Part shown: piece after piece, positions 8,667-15,728 of the stretch
Position numbering within the stretch: position 1 is the first letter of the stretch
Layout of the letters: each line of letters starts with the position of its first letter
Assembly: GCA_005882215.1 (NCBI GenBank)
Contig: VBCK01000146.1
Span: 1 to 64,000, forward strand
Length of the DNA stretch: 64,000 nt
Reading direction: 5' to 3'
Origin: Betaproteobacteria bacterium
GTDB lineage: Bacteria > Pseudomonadota > Gammaproteobacteria > Burkholderiales > Burkholderiaceae_F
Made by a program: the position numbers and the translations under genes
The notes under the pieces: generated by a model
Database searches by the model: none
Seen by the model: only the letters and a program-made list of their open reading frames with translations
What the model was told of the DNA's origin: nothing

Positions 8667-10169
8667 ATGAAAGCGTCGATTCAGCTGCGCCTTGCGCAGC
8701 ACCTGGCCCTGACTCCCCAGCTTCAGCAGTCGATCCGGCTGCTGCAGCTGTCGACGCTGGAGTTGAACCAGGAGCTCGAGCAGGCCCTGATGGACAACCC
8801 GCTGCTCGAGCGCGACGACGATCCGCTGGCAGGGCACGCGCGGCTCGCGGCCGATGGAGCGATCCACGATTCCGGGGGTGGCGCGGATGCAGCGGGCGGT
8901 GCAGACGGCGTCGAGGCCGACTCCGGATCCGCGCCAGCCGATTCCATGGGCGCGCGGGCCGACGAATCCGAGTTTCCCACACCGACCCTGGACTGGGGCA
9001 ATCCGCGCGAATCGCGCGACGACGATGAACCCGCCGCGCTCGCCTGGGCGGCGGCCGAGACGAGCTTGCACGATCACCTGCGTCAGCAACTGACCTCGAC
9101 CCAGGCGTCACCGCGCGACCGGGTGCTGGTCTCCTTGCTGATCGAGGCGGTCGAGGAGGACGGCTATCTGCGCACCTCGCTGGAGGAAATCCAGGCGATC
9201 TGCCCGTCGTCGGAGGCCGTCGAGCTCGATGAGCTGTCGGCCGGGTTGTGCCTGTTGCAGAGCTTTGACCCGGTGGGAGTCGCCGCGCGCTGCCTCGAGG
9301 AATGCCTGACACTGCAGATCGACGCCCGGCGGCGCGCGATCGCTCCCGGGGCCGACGGCGCGAACCGCGAGTGCCTCGACCTCGCGAAGAAGGTGGTTAG
9401 TGAACACCTGCTTTTGTTTGCGAATCGGGATTTCGCGAAGCTGAAGAAGTTAACGGGGGCCAATGACGACCAGTTGCGGGCGGTACATCATCTGATCCAT
9501 GGACTGAATCCCCGACCCGGGTTAGGCTTTGCCACAACAGCTCCGGATTATGTGGTGCCCGACATCCTGGTGCGGCGACAAAAGGGCCGCTGGACCGCAC
9601 AGTTGAATCCGGACGTCATGCCTCGTCTTCGCGTGAACCAGGCCTACGCGACGATCTTCAAACGAGAGAAAGGGCAGCCGTCGCACCCGACCTGGTCTGC
9701 CCGGTTGCAGGAGGCGCGCTGGCTGATCCGTAATCTGCGCCAGCGCTTTCAAACGATTCAGCGGGTGTCGCAGGCGATTGTCGACCGCCAGAGCCATTTC
9801 TTTTCCCACGGTGCGATCGCGATGCGCCCCCTGGTGTTGCGCGAGATCGCTGACGCGGTCGGACTGCACGAATCGACGGTGTCGCGCGTGACGGCAAACA
9901 AGTACATGGCCACCCCGTTCGGCGTGTTCGAGCTGCGCTACTTCTTCGGCAGCCACGTGGCCACCGATGCCGGCGGGGCGGCCTCGAGCACCGCGATCCG
10001 GGCCCTGATCGGGCAGCTGATCGCGGCCGAAGATCCGAGTAAGCCGCTGTCGGATAGCCGGATCGCCGAGCTGCTGGGCGATCAGGGAATCGTGGTGGCG
10101 CGCCGCACCGTCGCCAAGTATCGCGAGCTGCTGCACATTCCGCCGCTGGCGTTGCGCAAGACGCTTTGA
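8667..10169 (+). CDS. rpoN: RNA polymerase sigma-54 factor
   Basis: 500 aa. Region I is Q/L-rich and starts MKASIQLRLAQHLALTPQLQ, which fixes the start by homology. An in-frame ATG at 8637 would add ten residues but sits almost on top of its putative GGA. An acidic, low-complexity region II (about 50-120) precedes the core-binding domain (about 125-310). A helix-turn-helix (HESTVSRVTANKY) and the RpoN box ARRTVAKYRE (478-487) read the -24 element. It directs nitrogen, motility and stress promoters that need AAA+ activators. It lies 88 bp behind lptB, as usual in proteobacteria. Confidence 0.96.
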   Translation: MKASIQLRLAQHLALTPQLQQSIRLLQLSTLELNQELEQALMDNPLLERDDDPLAGHARLAADGAIHDSGGGADAAGGADGVEADSGSAPADSMGARADESEFPTPTLDWGNPRESRDDDEPAALAWAAAETSLHDHLRQQLTSTQASPRDRVLVSLLIEAVEEDGYLRTSLEEIQAICPSSEAVELDELSAGLCLLQSFDPVGVAARCLEECLTLQIDARRRAIAPGADGANRECLDLAKKVVSEHLLLFANRDFAKLKKLTGANDDQLRAVHHLIHGLNPRPGLGFATTAPDYVVPDILVRRQKGRWTAQLNPDVMPRLRVNQAYATIFKREKGQPSHPTWSARLQEARWLIRNLRQRFQTIQRVSQAIVDRQSHFFSHGAIAMRPLVLREIADAVGLHESTVSRVTANKYMATPFGVFELRYFFGSHVATDAGGAASSTAIRALIGQLIAAEDPSKPLSDSRIAELLGDQGIVVARRTVAKYRELLHIPPLALRKTL

Positions 10170-10198
10170 AGCAGTCCACATCATCGAAAGGGCGTTGC

Positions 10199-10528
10199 AT
10201 GAACCTGATCATCCACGGTCACCACCTCGAAGTCACCCCGGCCCTGCGCAGCTATGTGCTGGACAAGCTCGCGCGAATTCGCCGGCACTTTGACAGCGTG
10301 ATCGACGTCGACGTCGTGCTGTCCGTGGATAAGTTGCAACAGAAGGCTGAGATCACGCTGCGAGTGCGCGGGTCTGCACTGCATGCTGAATCGGTCGAAC
10401 CCGACCTGTATGCGTCGATCGACGTGATGATGGACAAACTGGATCGCCAGGTGTTGCGTCACAAGGACCGCGTCAAGAACCATGCGCACACGGCGTTAAA
10501 GCACCAGTCGGCCAGCGGTCCTCAGTGA
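10199..10528 (+). CDS. hpf: Ribosome hibernation promoting factor, short form
   Basis: 109 aa. The HPF/YfiA fold starts MNLIIHGHHLEVTPALRSYV and contains the LDRQVLRHKDR C-terminal helix. No long-form dimerisation domain is present, so it should act like the gammaproteobacterial short HPF. That form binds the 30S decoding centre and promotes 100S dimers, usually with RMF. AAAGGG lies six bases before the ATG, which decides against the upstream in-frame TTG at 10166. It sits between rpoN and ptsN as in many proteobacteria. Confidence 0.92.
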   Translation: MNLIIHGHHLEVTPALRSYVLDKLARIRRHFDSVIDVDVVLSVDKLQQKAEITLRVRGSALHAESVEPDLYASIDVMMDKLDRQVLRHKDRVKNHAHTALKHQSASGPQ

Positions 10529-10544
10529 CAGCCCCGTTCTGGCT

Positions 10545-10560
10545 GTTGCCGCATGGCAAC
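10545..10560 (+). terminator. Hairpin after hpf without a T-tract
   Basis: GTTGCC-GCAT-GGCAAC is a perfect six-base-pair stem with a tetraloop, 17 bp after the hpf stop. There is no run of T behind it, so it may be an mRNA-stabilising or weak pausing structure instead of an intrinsic terminator. Confidence 0.4.
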
Positions 10561-10663
10561 GGGAAGTTCTCGATCCGGGCACCGCGCGTATACTGCGCCG
10601 CAAACCGGCCAGATTAGTCTGATAAATCTGCTCGGTGTAAGCGGTCACATAATTGCCTGGCTC

Positions 10664-10705
10664 GATTGGGCCGCATTAAAGGCAGATTGGGCCACACTAA
10701 AGGCA
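10664..10705 (+). repeat. Two adjacent 21-bp direct repeats upstream of ptsN
   Basis: GATTGGGCCGCATTAAAGGCA (10664-10684) is immediately repeated at 10685-10705 with two changes (CCGCAT to CCACAC). The pair sits in the 286-bp gap between hpf and ptsN, 110 bp before the ptsN start. It could be a paired operator or slipped-strand duplication. No protein function is evident in the short open frame that spans it. Confidence 0.8.
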
Positions 10706-10814
10706 GTGAGAGGGGTAATTCCTGGACCCATGAGCGGTTCAGGTAGCCGGGTTGCGGGTTAGGCTTTGACAGTCGGTTGCAGTTCGGCCAATCGTTTAGG
10801 GGCGTGAGACGCCC

Positions 10815-11285
10815 ATGAATCTGCTTGCGAGTCTTTTGCCGCTTTCCAACGTCGAGTTGGACATCGACGCGCGCGACAAGGGCGCGGCGCTGGAACGAGC
10901 GGCGCAGCTGTTCGAGAATAATCAGGGACTGAGCGGATCGCGCATCGTCGAGTGCCTGACGGCCCGCGAGCAGCTCGGCTCTACCGGACTCGGCAAGGGA
11001 GTGGCCATTCCGCACGGGCGCTTGCGCGGGTTGAAGCGGGCGGCCGCGGCGATCATCCGGGTGAAGGAGCCGATCGAGTTCGATTCACCCGACGGTCAGC
11101 CGGTTTGGCTGCTGGTCGTGCTGCTGGTTCCGGAGCACGCGACGCAGCAGCACCTGGAGATTCTTTCCGAGCTGGCCCAGATGCTGTCGGAGCCCTCGAT
11201 GCGGGGGCAGCTGCAGACGATCGCGCAGCCGGCCGCGTTGCTCGCGACGGTCGCCGCTTGGGAGCCGATTCGCCCCGCGGCCTGA
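10815..11285 (+). CDS. ptsN: PTS-Ntr enzyme IIA
   Basis: 156 aa. A PTS EIIA type-2 domain covers the whole protein. The phosphorylatable His67 sits in KGVAIPHGRL, preceded by LTAREQLGSTGLG. EIIA-Ntr receives phosphate from PtsP via NPr and regulates K+ transport, nitrogen and envelope stress responses, with no sugar transport. It is followed one base later by hprK, the arrangement found in betaproteobacteria. The 286-bp upstream gap suggests its own promoter in addition to rpoN read-through. Confidence 0.94.
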   Translation: MNLLASLLPLSNVELDIDARDKGAALERAAQLFENNQGLSGSRIVECLTAREQLGSTGLGKGVAIPHGRLRGLKRAAAAIIRVKEPIEFDSPDGQPVWLLVVLLVPEHATQQHLEILSELAQMLSEPSMRGQLQTIAQPAALLATVAAWEPIRPAA

Positions 11286-11286
11286 C

Positions 11287-12225
11287 ATGCTGACCTTCGA
11301 GTCGCTGTTCGAGGACAACGGCACGGCACTCGATTTGCGTTGGATCGGCGAGCCCACCGCCGGACAGCGAGTCCTGCCCGACGCCATCGGCAGCAGCGTG
11401 CAGGCGGCGGAACTGGTCGGGCATCTGAACCTGATCCATCCGAAGCGCATCCACGTGCTCGGGGGCGCCGAGGTCGATTACATCGGCCGCATCCCGGCGG
11501 GACGGCGCGAACAGGTGATGCGCGAGTTGATTCAGGGCGGGCCGCTCGGGCTGATCGTCGGCGAAGGCCGCTCGCTTCCAGAAGATCTGGTCGCCATCGC
11601 CAGCACAGCCGGGCTGCCGATGTTCGGCAGCTCGCGCGACGCGGCCGAGGTGATCGATGTACTGCGCATTTATCTGGCCAAGCAACTGGCCCGGCACTGC
11701 TCGATCCACGGCGTCTTCATGGATGTGTTCGGGATGGGCGTGCTGATCTCGGGCCAGTCCGGCCTGGGCAAGAGCGAGCTCGCGCTGGAGCTGATCAGCC
11801 GCGGGCACGGACTGGTCGCCGACGACGTGGTCGATTTCGCGCGCGTTGCGCCCGACACGATCGAAGGCCGCTGCCCGCCGCTGCTGGCCAACCTGCTCGA
11901 AGTGCGTGGCCTCGGCCTTCTGGACATCCGCGCGATCTTCGGCGAGACCGCGGTGCGGCGCAAGATGAAGTTGCGTCTGATCGTCGAACTGATGCGTCGC
12001 AGTGCCGCCGACAGCCTGGAGAGGCTTCCGCTGGCGGGCACGACGCAGGAGGTGCTGGGACTTCCGGTCCACAAGGTCGTGATTCCAGTGGCCGCCGGCC
12101 GCAACCTGGCCGTGCTGCTGGAGGCCGCGGTTCGCAACACGATCCTGAAACTGCGCGGAATCGACACGATGCAGGACTTCCAGCAGCGGCAGCGCGAAGC
12201 GATGGAAAACGGAGAAGAATCCTGA
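11287..12225 (+). CDS. hprK: HPr kinase/phosphorylase
   Basis: 312 aa. An N-terminal DRTGG-like domain (1-130) precedes the C-terminal P-loop domain with Walker A SGQSGLGKSELAL (155-167) and the HPrK signature ANLLEVRGLGLLDIRAIFG (201-219). It phosphorylates and dephosphorylates HPr-type proteins on serine. In betaproteobacteria it partners the PTS-Ntr proteins and not sugar uptake. No HPr gene (ptsH) is in this window. Start is one base after the ptsN stop. Confidence 0.94.
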   Translation: MLTFESLFEDNGTALDLRWIGEPTAGQRVLPDAIGSSVQAAELVGHLNLIHPKRIHVLGGAEVDYIGRIPAGRREQVMRELIQGGPLGLIVGEGRSLPEDLVAIASTAGLPMFGSSRDAAEVIDVLRIYLAKQLARHCSIHGVFMDVFGMGVLISGQSGLGKSELALELISRGHGLVADDVVDFARVAPDTIEGRCPPLLANLLEVRGLGLLDIRAIFGETAVRRKMKLRLIVELMRRSAADSLERLPLAGTTQEVLGLPVHKVVIPVAAGRNLAVLLEAAVRNTILKLRGIDTMQDFQQRQREAMENGEES

Positions 12226-12285
12226 GCGCGTCGCCCGGTCGGTCGCATCTACCATGATCGGCAGAGCCGCCGTCTGCGGCGCGTG

Positions 12286-12312
12286 TTGCAATCGCCTTGC
12301 CGAATGGATAAT
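12286..12312 (+). promoter_or_regulatory. Candidate sigma-70 promoter for the PsiF-like gene
   Basis: TTGCAA (12286-12291) and GATAAT (12307-12312) are separated by 15 bp, shorter than the ideal 17. They lie 35 bp before the start codon, in a 121-bp gap after hprK. By-eye match only. Confidence 0.3.
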
Positions 12313-12346
12313 TTGCCGATTGCCGGAACCAGGACAGGAGAAACCG

Positions 12347-12658
12347 ATGCTCAAACGATGGTTGATCGCGGGGCTGCTGATCGCGCCGCTGTGCGTGTTT
12401 GCGGCCGAAGACAAGACCAGGACGCCCCGGCAGGAGAAAATGGCCTCGTGCAACAAGGAGGCCGGCGACAAGGCGCTCAAAGGCGACGAGCGCAAGAAGT
12501 TCATGTCCGAGTGTCTGTCGGCCGCCAAGAGCCAGGCCAGAACGAGCCAGCAGCAGAAAATGAAATCCTGCAACAAGGAAGCCGGTGACAAGGCGCTGAA
12601 AGGCGACGAGCGCAAGAAGTTCATGTCGCAGTGCCTGAAAGGCGAATCGAAGACCTGA
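12347..12658 (+). CDS. psiF: PsiF-repeat periplasmic protein
   Basis: 103 aa. A signal peptide (1-20, ending CVFAAED) is followed by two near-identical PsiF repeats. Each is built around SCNKEAGDKALKGDERKKFM and ends with a second Cys (xECL or xQCL), so each repeat has a Cys pair. PsiF is named for phosphate-starvation induction in E. coli, and its biochemical role is unknown. A perfect AGGAG six bases upstream fixes the start. It is inserted between hprK and rapZ and has its own strong terminator. Confidence 0.85.
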   Translation: MLKRWLIAGLLIAPLCVFAAEDKTRTPRQEKMASCNKEAGDKALKGDERKKFMSECLSAAKSQARTSQQQKMKSCNKEAGDKALKGDERKKFMSQCLKGESKT

Positions 12659-12741
12659 TCCGCCGGCCGGCAGCACAGGCGTAACCTCTGCTCTTGAGCA
12701 GGGGCCGGGCGATCGTGCTCCCGCTCTACGAAGGACGATCA

Positions 12742-12807
12742 GCCTCCCGTCTCCTTTAGGGAGAGGGCCGGGCGTCGCCCGGCGAAGCCGGGGACGAGCG
12801 TCCCCCG
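12742..12807 (+). repeat. Intergenic hairpin repeat, copy A
   Basis: About 66 bp running from GCCTCCCGTCTCC through GCCGGGCGTCGCCCGGC and CGGCGAAGCCGGGG to GTCCCCCG. The reverse complement of 61689-61755 aligns with it over the whole length with small gaps. The shared core includes GGCGAAGCCGGGG. It holds two GC-rich stem-loops and supplies the terminator stem listed separately. Confidence 0.7.
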
Positions 12808-12816
12808 TTATTTTTT
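12790..12816 (+). terminator. Intrinsic terminator after psiF
   Basis: GGGGAC-GAGC-GTCCCC stem followed by CGTTATTTTTT. This is a textbook rho-independent structure. The T-tract ends only 12 bp before the rapZ start codon, so any transcript entering rapZ from upstream must pass it. Confidence 0.8.
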
Positions 12817-12828
12817 GTACCTGACTAG

Positions 12829-13686
12829 ATGCGCTTGGTCCTCGTCTCCGGTATGTCGGGTTCCGGCAAGTCGGTCGCCATCCGGCTGCTCGAGGACATC
12901 GGTTACTACTGCATCGACAATCTGCCGTCGCAGTTCCTGACCGATGTGTGCGCCTACCTGTCGGCCAACGGCCACCCGGAAGTCGCGGTCTCGGTCGATG
13001 TCCGCTCCGAAGGGCCGATCGCGCAGCTGCCCGGCGTGCTGAGCGTGCTGCGTTCGTTCGGTTACGACGTTCGGATGTTGTTCCTCACGGCCTCGACCAA
13101 CGCGCTGGTGCAGAGGTTCTCCGAGACGCGGCGGCGCCATCCCCTGTCGCGCCACCTGACGGTCGAAGGGCGCGAGCCGACCCTGGAGGAATCGATCGCA
13201 CAGGAGCGCGAGCGCCTGGCGCCGATCGACTCGCTCGGGCATGTGATCGACACGAGCGATCTGCCCGCGAGCACGCTGCGGCAGTGGGTCAGGGCTTTCG
13301 TGGACGGCCCGCGCAGCGATCTGACGCTTGCGTTCGAGTCTTTCGCGTTCAAGAACGGGATCCCGGTGGCTGCCGATCTGGTGTTCGACGTGCGCAATCT
13401 GCCGAATCCGCATTACGATGCCCGGCTGCGGCCGCTGACAGGGCTCGACGCGCCGGTGGCGGCGATGCTCGAGAGCCTGCCGGAGGCGGGCGCGATGATC
13501 GACGACATCGCCGGCTTCATCACGCGCTGGCTGCCCAGTTACGTGCAGGATGCGCGCAACTACCTGACGGTTGCGATCGGATGCACCGGCGGGCGCCACC
13601 GCTCGCCATACGTCGTCGAGCAGCTGGCGCGCCGCTTCGGGGGCAAGGAGCGCGTGCTGGTGCGGCACCGTGTTCTGGATCGCTGA
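12829..13686 (+). CDS. rapZ: RNase adapter protein RapZ (P-loop, YvcJ family)
   Basis: 285 aa. Walker A GMSGSGKS is at residues 8-15, and CIDNLP and DTSDL motifs follow. The C-terminal domain holds IGCTGGRHRSPYVVEQLA (near 250-268). In E. coli RapZ presents the small RNA GlmZ to RNase E to tune glucosamine-6-phosphate synthesis. The gene belongs to the rpoN-hpf-ptsN cluster. Here psiF and a terminator precede it, leaving a 12-nt spacer with no ribosome-binding site. Confidence 0.93.
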   Translation: MRLVLVSGMSGSGKSVAIRLLEDIGYYCIDNLPSQFLTDVCAYLSANGHPEVAVSVDVRSEGPIAQLPGVLSVLRSFGYDVRMLFLTASTNALVQRFSETRRRHPLSRHLTVEGREPTLEESIAQERERLAPIDSLGHVIDTSDLPASTLRQWVRAFVDGPRSDLTLAFESFAFKNGIPVAADLVFDVRNLPNPHYDARLRPLTGLDAPVAAMLESLPEAGAMIDDIAGFITRWLPSYVQDARNYLTVAIGCTGGRHRSPYVVEQLARRFGGKERVLVRHRVLDR

Positions 13687-13711
13687 CGCGCTGTGGCAGG
13701 AGGTTCGACCA

Positions 13712-14200
13712 ATGGCTGCACAACTGAAAGTTGTCTCGAGCGCCTTTGAGCAGGGCGCGAGCATTCCGAAGCGTTTCACGTGCGAAGGCGAGGACGAGTC
13801 GCCGCCGCTCGCGTGGTCCGGCGTTGCAGCCGGCGCCCGCAGTCTGGCCTTGATCGTCGACGACCCGGATGCGCCCGATCCGGCCGCTCCGAAAATGACG
13901 TGGGTTCATTGGGTGCTGTACAACCTTCCGCCCGAGACGACGCACCTGGACGCGGCGGTGGCGCCGTCAGCCCTGCCGGCCGGCACCTTGGAGGGCAAGA
14001 ATGACTGGAAGCGCACCGGCTACGGCGGACCGTGCCCGCCGATCGGCCGCCATCGCTATTTTCACAAGCTGTATGCGCTGGATGTCGAGCTGTCGGACTT
14101 GAAGCAGCCCAGCAAAGATCAACTGCTCAAGGCGATGCAGGGGCACGTGCTGGCGCAGGCGGAGCTGATGGGCACGTATCAGAAAGCGAAACCGCGCTGA
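13712..14200 (+). CDS. YbhB/YbcL-type PEBP (Raf kinase inhibitor-like) protein
   Basis: 162 aa. The PEBP fold shows FTCEGEDESPPLAW near 24-37, DDPDAPDP near 51, and the family signature YGGPCPPIGRHRYFHKLYAL near 110-129. Bacterial members are small cytoplasmic or periplasmic proteins of poorly known function, some of which inhibit proteases or kinases. A CAGGAGG eight bases before the ATG fixes the start. No signal peptide is visible. Confidence 0.9.
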   Translation: MAAQLKVVSSAFEQGASIPKRFTCEGEDESPPLAWSGVAAGARSLALIVDDPDAPDPAAPKMTWVHWVLYNLPPETTHLDAAVAPSALPAGTLEGKNDWKRTGYGGPCPPIGRHRYFHKLYALDVELSDLKQPSKDQLLKAMQGHVLAQAELMGTYQKAKPR

Positions 14201-14322
14201 AGTCCCCGCGCTCGTTCTCGACTGTTCGGCGATGAACTGTTCGAATGCGATGGTCAGCCACTCGGCGACGAGCGCCGATGAGCAAAAGCGCGTAAGGTTC
14301 GACGAACTCTAGGTTGGCAGCC

Positions 14323-14805
14323 ATGCGATACTCATGCGTCCCGGTGTCGATATTGCTGGGAATTGCCCTTCTTTGCGGATCCCTTGCGGGCCCATTCGGC
14401 GCGTCAGGTGCCGAACAACCGACGAGCCGAGCGATGACCGACACCACGACGCACACCAGGACCGACTCCGGACTCGAATTCCAGGATCTCGTCGTCGGCA
14501 CCGGTGCGCAAGCCAGTGCCGGACAGCAGGTCACCGTCCACTACACCGGATGGCTGCAGAATCCCGATGGGAGCGCCGGCAAGAAGTTCGATTCCAGCCT
14601 TGATCGCGGACAACCGTTCGACTTCCCCTTGGGGGGCGGCCGCGTGATTCGCGGTTGGGATGAGGGCGTCGCCGGAATGAAAGTCGGCGGCAAGCGCAGA
14701 CTCATCATCCCCGCGGCGCTCGGCTACGGCGCGCGCGGGGCTGCAGGGGTCATTCCGCCCAATGCAACGCTGATTTTCGACGTCGAACTGCTCGGCGTGC
14801 GCTAG
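14323..14805 (+). CDS. Exported FKBP-type peptidyl-prolyl isomerase
   Basis: 160 aa. A signal-like hydrophobic N-terminus (residues 5-28) precedes one FKBP domain: VTVHYTGWL near 70, KFDSSLDRGQPFDFPLG near 88, VIRGWDEGVAGMKVGGKR near 107, and YGARG...IPPNATLIFDVELLGV to the end. It should catalyse proline isomerisation during folding of envelope proteins. An in-frame TTG nine bases upstream is an alternative start. It converges on mutY across 56 bp. Confidence 0.88.
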   Translation: MRYSCVPVSILLGIALLCGSLAGPFGASGAEQPTSRAMTDTTTHTRTDSGLEFQDLVVGTGAQASAGQQVTVHYTGWLQNPDGSAGKKFDSSLDRGQPFDFPLGGGRVIRGWDEGVAGMKVGGKRRLIIPAALGYGARGAAGVIPPNATLIFDVELLGVR

Positions 14806-14861
14806 CGCCGGTCCTGGCCGGGAGTCGTCGCCCCAACTTCCCATCCTCTCGCCTTGGGCGG

Positions 14862-15728
14862 TCAGGCGCAAAGGAGTCGCCGCACTTCGCGCAACAGCAC
14901 GCGATGCGGCGCGGGTAGCGCGGCCTGATCGATCCGGTCCAGCGCGACCCAGCGCCGTGGATCCGCGTCGCGCGCTCTCGAGGCCGGCCCGGCGGCCACC
15001 ACCGGTTCGATCGCCAGCGTCAGATGGGTCAGCGCGTGCCGTCGCGGCGCCAGCGGCGCCCCTGCCACGGGGTCCAGACCGAGCGCGCGTGCACGCCGCA
15101 GCAGGGACGCTTTCGATCGGAACTCCGGCAGGCACATCAATCCGCCCCAGATTCCGTCCGCCTTGCGCCGTTGCAGCAGCACGGCCTGCCCGGCGAGTGC
15201 GATTAGCACGTGCGATGGACGCACCGGCCGCTCGCGGCGTGCGCGCGTTGCCGGCAGGGCCGCGGTGCGGCCCGTTTGCTGCGCCCGGCAACTGGCACTG
15301 ACCGGACAGCGGCTGCAGGCCGGCTGCATCCGGGTGCAGACGGTGGCTCCCAGGTCCATGATCGCCTGCGTGTAGCGGGCCATGTCGCGGCCGCCGTGGC
15401 GCTCCACCACGGCACGCGCGCAGGCGTGCAGGTTGCGGGCGCGCGCGTAGTAACCCAGGCCCGCCCACGCGCCCATCACGTCCGCGATCGGGGCCCGCGC
15501 CAGCGAACACACGTCGGGGAAGCGCTCGATGAAGCGCCGGAAATACGGCAGCGCGGTGGCGACCTGGGTCTGCTGCAGCATGATTTCGCTGATCCAGACG
15601 CGGTACGGATCACGCTCGTCCAGCCAGGGCAGGTCACGCCGCCCGTGGCCGCGGTACCACCCGAGCAGCCGCCGGGCGAACCCGCCTTGCGCGGCAGCCG
15701 GGCTGCGAGCGCGTTCAGATCTCGGCAC
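14862..15728 (-). CDS. mutY: Adenine DNA glycosylase MutY lacking its catalytic-Asp/HhH segment
   Basis: 288 aa from a GTG overlapping the end of the upstream gene by 14 bp. Present: the SEIMLQQTQV motif with the catalytic Glu, LGYYARARNLH, the four-Cys iron-sulfur loop (CTRMQPACSRCPVSASC), and the C-terminal Nudix-like 8-oxoG reader (LLQRRKADGIWGGL). Missing: after ...VVERHGGR (residue 114) the chain jumps to DMARYTQAIMDLGA. The roughly 70 residues that normally carry the helix-hairpin-helix LPGVGRSTA and the catalytic Asp of ILDGNVKRV are absent, and the frame is kept. MutY removes A opposite 8-oxoG. This version is predicted to be inactive or altered. Confidence 0.85.
   Translation of the reverse strand: MPRSERARSPAAAQGGFARRLLGWYRGHGRRDLPWLDERDPYRVWISEIMLQQTQVATALPYFRRFIERFPDVCSLARAPIADVMGAWAGLGYYARARNLHACARAVVERHGGRDMARYTQAIMDLGATVCTRMQPACSRCPVSASCRAQQTGRTAALPATRARRERPVRPSHVLIALAGQAVLLQRRKADGIWGGLMCLPEFRSKASLLRRARALGLDPVAGAPLAPRRHALTHLTLAIEPVVAAGPASRARDADPRRWVALDRIDQAALPAPHRVLLREVRRLLCA

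Noticed and set aside
10553-10762. Seventy-codon frame spanning the 21-bp repeats
   Set aside because: No ribosome site and no recognisable domain. The repeated WAALKAD/WATLKAV is only the translation of the DNA repeat.
14201-14322. Minus-strand frame reading MAANLEFVEPYALLLIG... upstream of the FKBP gene
   Set aside because: It overlaps the FKBP start and changes character after 40 codons. A second frame gives AEWLTIAFEQF-like text, so a decayed gene is possible, but neither part can be tied to a family.
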